The notes under the pieces: generated by a model
Databases searched by the model: none
The model's input: only the letters and a program-made list of their open reading frames with translations
What the model was told of the DNA's origin: nothing
Assembly (NCBI RefSeq): GCF_963675165.1
Contig: NC_087378.1
Location: 5,265,205 to 5,329,204, forward strand
DNA from: Halichondria panicea
Taxonomy: Eukaryota; Porifera; Demospongiae; Suberitida; Halichondriidae
DNA: 64,000 nucleotides
Direction: 5' to 3'
Position numbers and translations under genes: made by a program
Shown here: positions 1 through 10,686 of the stretch, piece by piece
Numbering within the stretch: the first letter of the stretch is position 1
Layout of the letters: every line of letters starts with the position of its first letter

Positions 1-75
1 TTTTGTCGAGGTCAGCTTGCCCACAAATAATTATAATGAATGTTTTACTTCACGAAAATTACCTGCTATACGGTA
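1..75. repeat. Truncated copy of the ACCGTATAG inverted-repeat element (family A)
   Basis: The window opens inside a non-coding element. Its right end reads CGAAAATTACCTGCTATACGGTA, i.e. the same terminus as the full copies at 4360-4566, 39337-39548 and 47346-47551 with one or two changes. The left end lies outside the window. It sits downstream of, or within an intron of, the lectin gene on the minus strand. Confidence 0.7.
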
Positions 76-482
76 GCTAAATTAATACACAAATTATTAG
101 CTTTTATCCAAGCTACAATATACTGTCAGAGGAGGTACGACGGTACAATAAGCTAACGTGATTGCCATTCTCTGCAGTAGAGGCCAAAAAACAAGAGTAA
201 AAATTTTTTCTAGAGTCTACAAGTAAAAAATTATCAATGCTCATGCTCAGATATTGCAAATGCATAATATATAGACACAGAAGAATTGACTTAGGTCAAG
301 TACGTGGTGATTGATTGAAATTGGTACTTCACATCTTAGAAAAAAGAACGCAAATGTACTCACTCTACAAAAGTATACTCATTATAATAATATTCATTAT
401 CCTTATGATTGGTCACGTGACTGTGTGCAATACCTCTTTTTGTACACTGATTCATTGCATGCATTTGTACATGGTAGCTCAC

Positions 483-1905
483 CATCACTTGTCTGTTGAT
501 GTATGAAATAGCAACAAAAGTATCCTGCTGGGAATTCCGAAATTTCACCTGAAGAAAAGCACAAACTCGTGATCATAGCTAAGGCATAGCTAAGGCACAC
601 AAACTGCGGCCTTTTTTTTGATAGGCAGCATCAACATACAAAAAAGCAAAAAAATTTAGCCCATCATAGTAAAAAAAAGGAGCAAGCGGGGGGGGGTCAA
701 AACCGTAGCAGACGGACCTGAACAGTCAGTGTTGCCAAGCAACAAACACAGTACACATAGCTTACAGAGCATCCTGCCATTTGACTGTGAGTGCCATCTC
801 GGTCATGGTCATAATGAACAGAGCCGTTGTTCACCATTGCTGAAATATACGGATGGTCATGCTGTGTGGGAATTGGTAGCAACATGTGTAGTAATTAAGA
901 CTGCCGTGTTTGTCACAGAGCGCACTCTATACCATTATATAATCTGTTATATTAAATGCATGCAACACAACGTACAGCTTGTCATAGACAATCAAGCACA
1001 CTCACCACATGCTCTCCATTATGGTTGCTATAGGTGTCTAGAAACACCCCAAGGCCAGTAAAGTAATCACGGTTACCAAGCACAGGCCCCTTCTCCCCTC
1101 TTTCCTTAGTGTACCATATCGCAGAGCCATCCCCAAACAAAGTCTTGCCTTGACCGTGGACTGCAAAGTGAATCAGAATCTCCCAGTTGTGCATCACCAC
1201 TGGCTGAAAGAGAAAAAAATGGATAGATACTAGGACTTCATTATTATAGCGTACAAAGACATGGGAATGGGATAACTCAATACTTTGCAGTACAACTCTC
1301 TACCCCATGAACAAAAGCACTTCACAAAAGATGACAAGAACAGTGCTACAATTAATGTCTGAATGGTTTTTTTGTTTTATTACAGTGACATCAATATTGG
1401 ACAATAGCATTAAAAGTAAGGTTGTAGGATTATAGGAGCCATTTTCATATCACCCCAGACCTTTAATGATCCACGAATATATGGTGGTCCAGGCAGATTC
1501 TGATTCAGAAGCTACACATCCCAAAAAATCACCGGGGCTTGCTTTTGATTTATACAACGTACGACTAGTGTAATCATTACCACGGTGTTCCAAAGCATTC
1601 CGTTTTTGCTCTGTCTGTCAGGGGTAAGCCTCACGTAGTTGGTGCTCACCACAGTGCTGCCTCCAAACTCCCAGTTAGGAACGTCCATACCTGTGCCTGA
1701 AATAGACCCCTACATTCAAGAATACCAATTTTTAGAGTATAATGGTCGCACCATGATATGGCTGTGTCAAAGAGTATTCTCTTCTGTAGTATCCATCTTG
1801 CTCTATGCTGTCAATCATTTGTCCTGCGTCTTGCGCACAAAATACTAAGCTCAGTAAGGAGCATACTACTAGGAGGAAGGCTGATGAAGAATAAATAGTA
1901 CACAT
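483..1905 (-). CDS. LMAN2: L-type lectin, VIP36/LMAN2-like cargo receptor (partial, 3' exons not found)
   Basis: Type I membrane lectin of the ERGIC-53/VIP36 family, expected to bind high-mannose glycans in the early secretory pathway. Five exons join in phase (1905-1752, 1696-1581, 1203-1006, 861-766, 548-483; 210 codons). Exon 1 begins MCTIYSSSAFLLVVCSLL, a signal peptide, followed by REYSLTQPYHG. Exon 2 has STVVSTNYVRLTPD, exon 3 has GDGSAIWYTKE and FLDTYSNHNGEH (the Asp and Asn of the calcium/sugar site), exon 4 has HPYISAMVNNGSVHYDH, and exon 5 has FRNSQQDTFVAI. All are in VIP36 order. The rest of the lectin domain, the TM segment and the cytosolic tail should follow further left; I did not find them in bases 1-482, so they may lie outside the window. 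ERGIC-53 is less likely because spacing follows VIP36/VIPL. VIPL cannot be excluded. Confidence 0.87.
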
Positions 1906-2071
1906 GATATTATATAGACTGAGATCTGAGAGTGTTGAGTCAGCTAAGAATTAGGGCAAAGGTCACAAAAACATTATGTGTGGGTGGTGTGTTGAGTCAG
2001 CCATAGATTGAAGAGGGCAAAGGTCACAAGTACAAAAACATCAAACCTTTCCTAGATCCTATGGCTTATAT
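1906..2071. promoter_or_regulatory. Divergent promoter region, LMAN2-like / UVSSA
   Basis: Only 166 bp separate the start codon of the lectin gene (minus) from that of UVSSA (plus). Two related segments containing GTGTTGAGTCAGC and GGGCAAAGGTCACAA occur in direct order at about 1930-1970 and 1990-2035, so the promoter contains an imperfect internal duplication of about 60 bp. The TGAGTCA core matches an AP-1/bZIP site and AAAGGTCA matches a nuclear-receptor half site; both are present twice. Functional use is inferred. Confidence 0.6.
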
Positions 2072-5000
2072 ATGGATGCATCTGTAAGAAAAGAGATAAG
2101 TTCTCTTTTAGAGGAGCTCACCCATTCTGGATCTACTACATTAGATCCTAATCTCATTAAGAGGCTCAAATCAATATGCAGGTATGTGCTATGATCAAGC
2201 CTGTCTCAAAATGGCACTTTACTTTATTTATCAGGTCTTCCGATATGTACGTGAGGGCAGTCTATGAGATCACAATGGGCCACTTGTCGAAGGATCATGC
2301 CGAGGTTCGTCTCTCTTCATTCCAAGTCATCAAAGAGCTCTTCTCACGTTCTCACATATTTCGAGAACTCGTCATCTCCGAATTTCAAAAGTTTTCCGTC
2401 CTTGTAGCGGGCACTGATGCACACTCCCCTCTCCCCCCACCCGAACAGGCAGCTGCCCAGCTGAAAAAGAAGAGCCTGTTGGCTATTAGGGAATGGAATG
2501 ACAAGTATGGAACTGGGTACCCGAAACTGAAACTGGGATACAACTACCTCAAGACCAATAAAAAGGTATTCCTCATAGCAAAAAGTGTATAAAAGTATCT
2601 CAATTTCCTGGGAGCTTTATGTACCTACTTGTTTTGAATAAACACCTGACTTGTTTGCTGGTCTGCGATCCACTAGCTGATGATCCCTCTCCCAAGATGT
2701 TCAAATTGCTGTATTCTTTCTTTCTCTGCCCTTTTAGGTAAACTTTGATGAGCTGGTTGCCCAGACCGAGGTTGCTAGGAGGAGGCAGGAGGAGAGGGCC
2801 GGGAGACAGAGAGCTGTGCTCCAGCAGAAGATACAGGAAGTCAAGCAAGAGATGAAAGGTGCGTTAAGGGCCCTGTGTGTGTGTGATAGTAACTGTGTGG
2901 CAGTGAGTAGGCATTTACTCAAAGGATTAGTCAGTTGCTGTGTATAGAAGGCCGATAGTGGGAGTACACATGTCATCTTTTAGGTTGTGCCCATATAATG
3001 CAGCACTGGTCTTCATCAACTGTACTGCACATGCATAAATTTACATGAAACTTCTACCTTTGCAGACCTGACGAGAGACATTGAGGAATGCATTACTGAA
3101 ATTACTTCTTGCTTCAATTTACTTATGCCGAGGTTCGATTTGCCTGACATTTACTCTACCCCAAACATTCCAGAAGGTGGCAGGTACTCAAGTGACGAAC
3201 CCTCACAAGCTATGACAGTAATGAGGGTGCCTCAACTCACCAGTGAGATCAGCGTTGAGCAGAAGAAGTCAGAAAAATGTGTCACTAGGAATCTAAGCTC
3301 TTCCTCGTTTTGTTCGCTCAGTGAGCACAGCGACTATGAGGAGGACACTCTGGATTCATTGTTGGATATCAAAGGTTTGCCTGATCAACAGCTGACTGAG
3401 GAGTCTAAGGAAAAAAGTGCCTCTTCCGTTGAGAACACTCAGCATATAGATAGTGAGCCCGACGATAGCGATAGTGAATTTATAAGGAGACACTATGGGA
3501 TATCAACTGGAGAGACGTCTGGGGGCATGAAGAATTGCAAGAGTGGGGGTAAGGGGAAAGCACAACTCGAGACCACCCCAAATGAGCTGTTTGCTGAAGT
3601 GCCAGATAGTTGCACTAATGAACAGTTTGAATCTGGATCTGGATCTGATTCAGACTCAGACTCTGAATTGGAATGGGAAGATGTGGATCCAGCGTTTGAT
3701 TTTGACCTTCAAGCTCATGGCATTGCCACATATGGATTTTCTATTCCGATACAGCTGGATGCAATACCAGTTCTGAGAGAAGATAAAAACAATTCCAGCA
3801 TACTGACTGCTTTAAGAGAGAGCAGGCATCTCTTGGCTGACAAATACCTGCTGACTATAAACAAATGGATGGAGGTACATGTAATAGTTGTACCATGGCT
3901 AGCTATTTATGTAGGATGTATTGGATATGTGCCCAAGGGCATGCAGGTTTATGTAATATAATAATATACCGTGGCTGTAGCTAGTAGAGGTGCATTGATT
4001 TACCCTAGGGTACATAAGATTTTGTGACCTTCATGTACACCTTGGAAGAGTACATGGCATTGTACCTATAATATGCTCGGAGGGCAACAACTTTGGGTAC
4101 TATAATTACCGAAATTTTCGAGGCACTTATATTTTGTGGAATGGCCTCTAAAAGCATTTTGTTGCACAATGTTCGCGGAAAGACTGCTTACCGGAAGCCA
4201 TGCCTTTAAATCTTTGCACGTTATATAGCAGATAATTCTAATTAAAGAATAATTTTTGTGAACTTAATTTTCGTGTAGGATTGCTAACCCACGAAATCCG
4301 CGAAAATTTCGCGCTATACGGTATACGCTGATGCATAATCATGTACATTTCAATTGATTACCGTATAGCGGGTAATTTTCGTGGGGTAAAATATTCGTTA
4401 TTTTCGTGGGCAGGCTGACCTCCACGAAATTTTATCGTAGGCGTGGCTTATCTAAACGTAGGAATGCCGTGCAGTCACGAGACTAAACGAAAATTTTACT
4501 CACGAAAACTACCGTTTCTCGAGTTGAACGAATTTTTTACCCCACGAAACTTACCCGCTATACGGTAGTCATGCAGTTAATCAATTTCTAACTAGCTATA
4601 TAGATACCACCAAGAAGAGAAGAGTGTCAATCACACTACTACACAAAAACTGTGGACAAAGTAACGTGACATCCTGTCAATTGCACGTGAGCAACTCTTA
4701 ATTTATGACGTTTACAACAAGCTTGTGCATCTATTACGCAAACGCACCAAATTTGCAATTGAAGAGGATCAACTCGACTATTTTTTGTGAAAAGATTGTT
4801 TCCTGGAGTGAGCAGCTCTGAACGATTAGCTAGAATCAGATGTCATTGTTCAATCACCACACCCCTAAAAACTTCACGGTTAACATTTACTAGGAGATTA
4901 CTACAATGCTTCGTCACATTCGAGTCATGTATTACTTTGTGCACAGTTTTTGTGTAGAACTATCGGTAGTTGACATTCTTCTCTTCTTATAATAATGAAA

Positions 5001-5632
5001 GCACCGCAGGTGCTGATGCCTCGATGGAGATGCCAAAGCTACACATAACCCTGCATGCAAACTCAAAGATTGGGTAATGATCGACCTGATTGTTGTTAAG
5101 AACAATCGATGCCAAAAGTTCAAGTCTAAAACTACCGTATAGCTGGTAATTTTCGTGGGGCAAAATATTCGTGGTTTTCGTGGTTGGAGGTCTGACCACG
5201 AATATTTTACCCACGAATGAAGCGACCTTGCCTACCTTTACCTACAATCCAAGCAGCAACCACGAAAATATTATCCACGAAATGTCTCAATATTGCTGAA
5301 CCACGAATATTTTGTCCCCTGAAAATTACCCGCTATACGGTAATGGCTGCCATCAGCAGAGCCTTGCAGCTCTCTTCTCACTCTTACAGCTACCAATAGC
5401 TAGCGTTCTAATGCAGAGCTAACTTCTAAGTAGAGTAGCAACATTCTGAAAACAAGTTTGGCTACGTGCTCTTCTGAAAAGGCTGCAATGGCATTCCAAG
5501 TAAGCAAAACTAGGCATAACTCGAGAACGAAGCATTATTTTGCAAATCCACGAATTAAATCCAAGAAAACATGACTAGAAGCCTATAGAAACTCTTACTT
5601 GCACTTCATTGATCCTTGAGCAGCTGTAGCAG

Positions 5633-5674
<42 letters not shown>

Positions 5675-7899
5675 ACCGTATACCTCGCTTGTGCATGCGC
5701 ACCGAGGCATAATTATTATACTCTTTATACCGCGCACTTCTCATAATTGTATTCATGGTTTCTGAACAGTGCATGCACGCACATATAACTTCTCAACTGT
5801 GCTGAAATTCATATTTTTCAATTCAGTGGTTGTCAAAAGCAGGTGGTGAGGATACTTCTCTGAGAGAGGCCATTGACTTGAAACACAAAGTGCAAGTGAC
5901 GCTTGACAAGTTTGAGAGGATTTCAATCATCTTTAAAGAGTCGCCTCTCAAGAGGAAGGAAGAAGAGGCTGCTGATTTGAGAGATGACGAGGCACAGATC
6001 ACCAATCCTGAGTGGGAAATACAGCCTCCATCCAGTATCTCAACGTTCGATTTGGAATTGGACCCAACCACACCTCAGGCTCAAATTGCTAAACTCAGAA
6101 CAAATCTCAGGTGTGGTTGTATTTTTGATAGCCTTCTATATAATTAGCACAGAAACAAACCAGTGTACATGTTTGCACTGCAACCAGCGACTGACAATTA
6201 ATCCTATGATGTTCAATCTCTGCAGTGCACAGGCCAAAGATCAGTTGAATCCAGCCCACACAACTGTGCTATCGAATAAGAACAGCATGCTCTCCAAAGC
6301 TCCTGTTGTGCCGTTCGGCATGGACCTCTACCACTGGGAGACCCCCACCCACCAGCTACAGCCCCTCACAAAGGCACCGTGAGTCTTGACGTAGTTTGGA
6401 ATTTAGAATTAGGGTTTGTGCCAATGTTTACTGCAATACAGTAGACTCTCGTTAATCCGGCCACCCTTGGAACAGTGCAGCTAATTGGCCGGAATAGTGA
6501 GGTGGCTGCATTTCAGAAAACAGCTGCAGCTAAAAAAACGACCTTACCTCGAATCTAATGACTATTTTTACTGTTCTGCCTTGAGGATAATAATTTTATC
6601 TGCTGAACCACACCCAAACGTAATATCCGGCCATAATAAATTTACAACCTAGCATGCAGCAGTATTTCAGGGCGAGTTTTGTGCAGTAAACTGTGCCAAA
6701 CCAAATGGTCAGTATATATTGAGGCGGCTGTACTTCAGAGAGCCGGAATAGTAAGAGTGTACTGTACTACTGTAATTACTACGTATTTACAATGTAGATC
6801 TAGTTAAGTACGTGCCTGTTTCACTTGTTTTCAGATTGGGGTCCCTCCATCGTTTTTGGGCCCAAGAGAGGGATGTGGACATTTCCTCGGTGAGTGGCAA
6901 CACTCCAACCCACCATCTTACTTATTTTTTGAGCCCAAGCATTGTTAACAGACTCAGTTTCTCATAGGCTTCGTTTTTGGCCGACATTTGTTTGTATGTA
7001 AGTAACTGTTGCTACTAGGTGAGAAGCATAGTTACGTTCCTCATGCATTTGCACCATAAATAAGTATTTATAGTGTAATCTTGCACTCATGTAGGATGAG
7101 CAAGCCAGAATGAGGTGTCGAACCATCACCTACCCAGGGACCTTCGAGCCAGTTGAGAAAACCTGCCGAGCTCGCCTGTCCAATGGCAAGCTCTGTTCAA
7201 GAATGGACAGATTTAAGGTCTGCTATCTTGTCTACGTGTATGTTAGGAACTCAGCGTTGTGTTGCGTTACCGTATATAGTACTACGTAGCTTTTGCTGTA
7301 TCAAACAGGCATTTATACTACTGTATAATTATACGTAGATATTGGTGTGTATCGAGGTGCTTTCTGAATACACAGTGTCCTTTTCATGGAACTATCATCC
7401 CTAGAGATGAGCAAGGGGACCCGGTTTCAAAGTCGCAACGCCAGTCTATCGTGCCCCTAGATCCAGAGCTCCAAGAGGCAATCAGGGACGCTCAAGGAAC
7501 TGAGTTGCTCCAGGGAAGAAAAGAGAAAAAGAAAGGTGGGAAGAGCTAGGAGTACGTACGTAGCACTCAGCTTTCTACAATAGTGCATTAACCATGAATT
7601 AATTATTAACCTGTCGGCTAGTGCATGCAAGTGGCTGCTCTTTTCTCTTATACCCTCTCTTGATAACCTACATGTACATACATTGATGGTCACACCTTGT
7701 AGGGGGTAAGCGGAAGGTGAAGAAGCACCCAGGGCTCACAGACCTCAAAGTGCAGAAGGACACTCCACGGACCAGACTAGAGAAGAAGATACTCAGTAAG
7801 AGAGCACTGAAAAGAGTTGCTGAATCTGTGGACACTGCAAATGCTAAAAAGTACAAGGACAAGTTTGGATATAACTTTAACTATGCACTTGGCAAGTGA
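2072..7899 (+). CDS. UVSSA: UV-stimulated scaffold protein A (transcription-coupled repair factor)
   Basis: Scaffold that joins stalled RNA polymerase II to TFIIH in transcription-coupled nucleotide excision repair. Ten exons close in frame to 780 aa: 2072-2181, 2235-2565, 2738-2858, 3066-3874, 5827-6110, 6226-6378, 6835-6889, 7095-7217, 7376-7535, 7703-7899. The N-terminal VHS/ENTH-like helical domain (about residues 1-150) has LSSFQVIKELFSRSHIFREL and LGYNYLKTNKK. A long acidic, Ser-rich middle follows (SGSGSDSDSDSELEWED). The C-terminal DUF2043 domain has VPFGMDLYHW, HRFWAQERDVD, a Cys/His cluster CRARLSNGKLCSRMDRFK then CPFHG, and the basic end LEKKILSKRALKRVAES. The human protein is about 709 aa, so this one is slightly longer, mainly in the middle. 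Start chosen because MDASVRKEIS begins the helical domain; an ATG at 2061 is out of frame. Confidence 0.96.
4106..4322. repeat. Non-coding inverted-repeat element, family B (ends TTCGAGGCAC / CGCTATACGGTA)
   Basis: Lies in UVSSA intron 4 (3875-5826). The left end ACCGAAATTTTCGAGGCAC and the right end GAAATTTCGCGCTATACGG are imperfect inverted repeats. The interior shares GCAGATAATTCTAATTAA and nearby sequence, in opposite orientation, with 53430-53572. The same end type bounds 24625-25136. No coding potential. Confidence 0.6.
4360..4566. repeat. MITE-like inverted-repeat element, family A, about 207 bp
   Basis: Starts ACCGTATAGCGGGTAATTTT and ends with its inverse, TTACCCGCTATACGGTA, flanked by TA on both sides. 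The interior is rich in CGTGGG / CCCACGAA motifs and encodes nothing. UVSSA intron 4. Confidence 0.8.
5134..5341. repeat. Family A element nested in family C
   Basis: Bounded by ACCGTATAGCTGGTAATTTT and its inverse AATTACCCGCTATACGGTA. It belongs to the sub-group that also includes 39337-39548 and 49902-50096 (shared CCTTGCCTACCTTTACCTAC block and TATTGCTGAACCACGAA). The flanks read CTAAAAC-TA and TA-ATGGCTG; the empty paralogue reads CTAAAATTAATGGCTG, giving a TA duplication. Confidence 0.85.
5635..5671. repeat. CA microsatellite inside the family C element
   Basis: About 16 CA units at one end of the element at 5017-5709. The copies at 19107 and 37833 carry a GT tract at the same place, so the microsatellite is part of the mobile unit. 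Confidence 0.85.
6438..6766. repeat. Inverted-repeat element with CAGTAGACTCTCG ends (pogo/Tigger-like termini), about 330 bp
   Basis: Left end TACAGTAGACTCTCGTTAAT and right end GTAAGAGTGTACTGTA, both next to a CCGGCC/GCCGGAATA block, lie in UVSSA intron 6. CAGT termini beside TA with an inner CCGG motif resemble non-autonomous pogo-type (Tc1/mariner) elements. No transposase remains. Confidence 0.6.
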
Positions 7900-8227
7900 C
7901 CTTTAACCAATAATTAATTCAAATCCATGTTTTATCTTTTTATATAATTATACATAATATCGCATTTTTATTATACTATTATTATAGGTGAATCTTTTTA
8001 ATCCTTCTCATGATCACAATGACATTTTTAATTCTTTCCAATGCATGATTCTATGACTGTAACATAACTATACGATGATCATAATTATTCTTACAGTCAG
8101 TTTCTTATTATAACATCACGCTTTCACAAAAACCGAACAAGATAGAATCATGATCATAAAAAGATCGTATTAATAATTATTGATAAAGATGGTGAATTTG
8201 GTGTATTTGAAGAAAAGTTAGAAAAGT
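7900..8227. other. Convergent intergenic gap UVSSA / RhoGEF
   Basis: 328 bp of A+T-rich sequence holding both 3' ends, with many TAATAATTATA-type palindromes. No repeat element or gene recognised. Confidence 0.6.
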
Positions 8228-10654
8228 CTATACTTTACTCTTAGATTTCTTGGATCTTCCAAATCGTCTCAACAAAGACTTGTGTTCTGGTTCATCTTTA
8301 GTTTTGTTTGATGACCGACCAAATCTGAACAAATTCCCGATAGAAGATGTTCTAGACACTTGTTGGGGGACATGGACAAAGGACTCGTCCATTGAGTTGG
8401 CTGAGTGTGTGGATGTATATATGATGGGGGGGGGGGGGGGAGTACAATATCCTAAATCTAAATACTAAGCCGAATCTTTGATATTGATTTTCATTGCTAC
8501 CATGCACAATGTCAATTTTAATAGCATGATGGCAGAGCACCAAAATTAAACGACTTTACCCCACTACTGTACACTGCTGACTGCATGTGACATACTTCTC
8601 GTCATCTTGTTGCTGCCAGTTCTCCGTCTCCCCATCTCTTCCGCACTCCTTTCTGTGAGGTTCTCATAGAAGCTTTTAAGGTCCTTCACCCCAGGCTTGG
8701 ACCCACCCTCCCTTTTGTTGGCAGAGGCATGGACAGAAGACTGTTGAGCAGACGCTAAGCTTTTGTCTTCCATGTAACTGAACCTGCGAAATGGGGTGCA
8801 TCAGACAATTAGGCTGATCCTATACATAATTATATTATACGTATGTAGGTCTAAAACAAGGTCAGCAAGAACTACACACAATCATTAATCATAATCAGGG
8901 CTGCATACAGGATTTTGGGTCAGGGGGGCAAATTGGGCAAATGAAAAATGGAGGGGGGGGATGGCGGCGAAGGCATGCACCAAAGGTGCATGGCAAACTA
9001 GAGTGGTCTGGGGCATGCTCCCCCCAAAAAATTTGGCTATTTGGGGGCTTAGATAAATTCTGTCACAATTTCAGCTCATAGGAGAGCTATCAATTTATCA
9101 TCAGTAGTGTTAGGTGCGCAGAATAGCTGTTTAAAACTAAACTGACTACCTACATGTACCTCAGCTTCCTATTGTATCAAACTCAAATCCCAGGGGGGGG
9201 GGGGCGAAATACCCCCCTCAATGCAGCCCTGAATTAATGCAATCTAGCGCTGTAATAATTTAATTAAGCTGTATCCCGTATTCAACTCACCTGGTCATGC
9301 TGCTGTGTTTAGGTGAGGGCACTGGGAAGAGGGTGGCTCTAGGAGGGAGGGAGTTGGAGCTGGAAAGGGAGTAGTGAATTGAACCGACATGATTATGGTC
9401 CTGACTGCGCCCATTCTGAAGGTCTACAAGAAAGGAAAACAAAGCACGCAGTACAATTTTACACATGTCAAGCTGTTACTATTTGCAGTACGAAGTAACA
9501 ACAGTTCCTTCCAAGGGTATATAAAGTGTAGTTAGAGGCATTAATAGCTGTAAATCATTGTCAAATAATGGCTCCGGTATACCTCTGAGTTGATTAACTC
9601 TTCTCTGAGCTATTACTTTTGGACTGTTCTTCGGAATTTTGACCTGCAAGTGTAGAGATTCAAAATAATTATACATCAATGAAGGCGAAAATAACTTGCT
9701 GGATCATGAAAAGCTCTGTTTATTTGTAATGCAACAGATGACATCTTCTCTAGAGCTTGCTTGAGTATTTCCTGGCCAGGATGGTCCGTCCAATCAAATT
9801 TCTTACTAAGGTCCTCCAGCAGCAGTGGATATTTCAAGATTCTCTGTACTGGCTTTATCAGGTAGGAAGTTAGTGGAAGAGGGTGACTGAGCTTTTTTTG
9901 GCACTCCTGTGAGTATGGGTATAAATACACGGGTACACGTACACAGCAAAAACACTTGAGATGCATCATCGTATTTTAATTAGTGTCATATTAACATAAA
10001 TGTATGTCATTTCTTGTGTAGTGTATGAGGGTCGATGTATTTGTAAGCCAACAGATCGACAGACAGTATCTTATCAGACTGCATGCATATGTTGTTATAA
10101 TTTAAAAGTTTGTTTTCAAACCAATAATAATGACAACCAATCCCCAAAGTTGTGCGATTGTGTGCAAAAATAAACATTCAAGCTCACGGTAATGAACTCT
10201 TTGATATCACACACGGCACCCAGGGTTTGCTCAAGACGCTTGTTGCCCTTACTGTAGCCGGTACAGTACAGAGTGTACTGGGTGATGAAATCACAATCGA
10301 CAAACACACGAGCAAAATTCTCTGGACTTGTAGAAGCTGACTGCATAGACTCGAGTAGACTTCTGTGTGTGATTCAACAGTGTGTGATGTGTGAAATGTG
10401 TACCGTATTAAAATTACAACACTATTGGATAAAATCATCTAGAGGATAGTAATAAGCAGTTGCACAGTTTATCCAGCTGGTGTGTTCAGTCTGCACAATG
10501 CACAATGTCAAAATATGCAGTATGGACAGTGTTGCAAAAACATACGTGTGAATTTGGTGTATTTTGACTATGTTTCCAAAGACAGTAGTGATAAAGTTAG
10601 GGCTCTCCCCAGTCTGCAACACATAGCTGTATAGAGGAGTCAAATAGCCCTGCA

Positions 10655-10686
<32 letters not shown>

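Larger units (their letters stand above)
5017..5709 (-). repeat. Inverted-repeat element family C (TGCCTCGGTG ends) with a nested family A copy
   Basis: Ends TGCCTCGATGG (left) and CACCGAGGCA (right) are inverted repeats. The interior has the same order as the element at 19107-19817 read on the opposite strand: a CA microsatellite, then the TAGAAGCCTATAGAAACTC, AGCTACCAATAGCTAGCG and AGTCTAAA segments. A complete family A element (5134-5341) interrupts it. At the corresponding point in 19107-19817 the sequence is continuous. UVSSA intron 4. Confidence 0.75.

Noticed and set aside
1430-1500. Minus-strand stretch reading LPGPPYIRGSLKVWG
   Set aside because: It looks exon-like (GSLKVW resembles the lectin RKGSLWN region), but exons at 1581-1696 and 1006-1203 already join in phase and cover that part of the domain.
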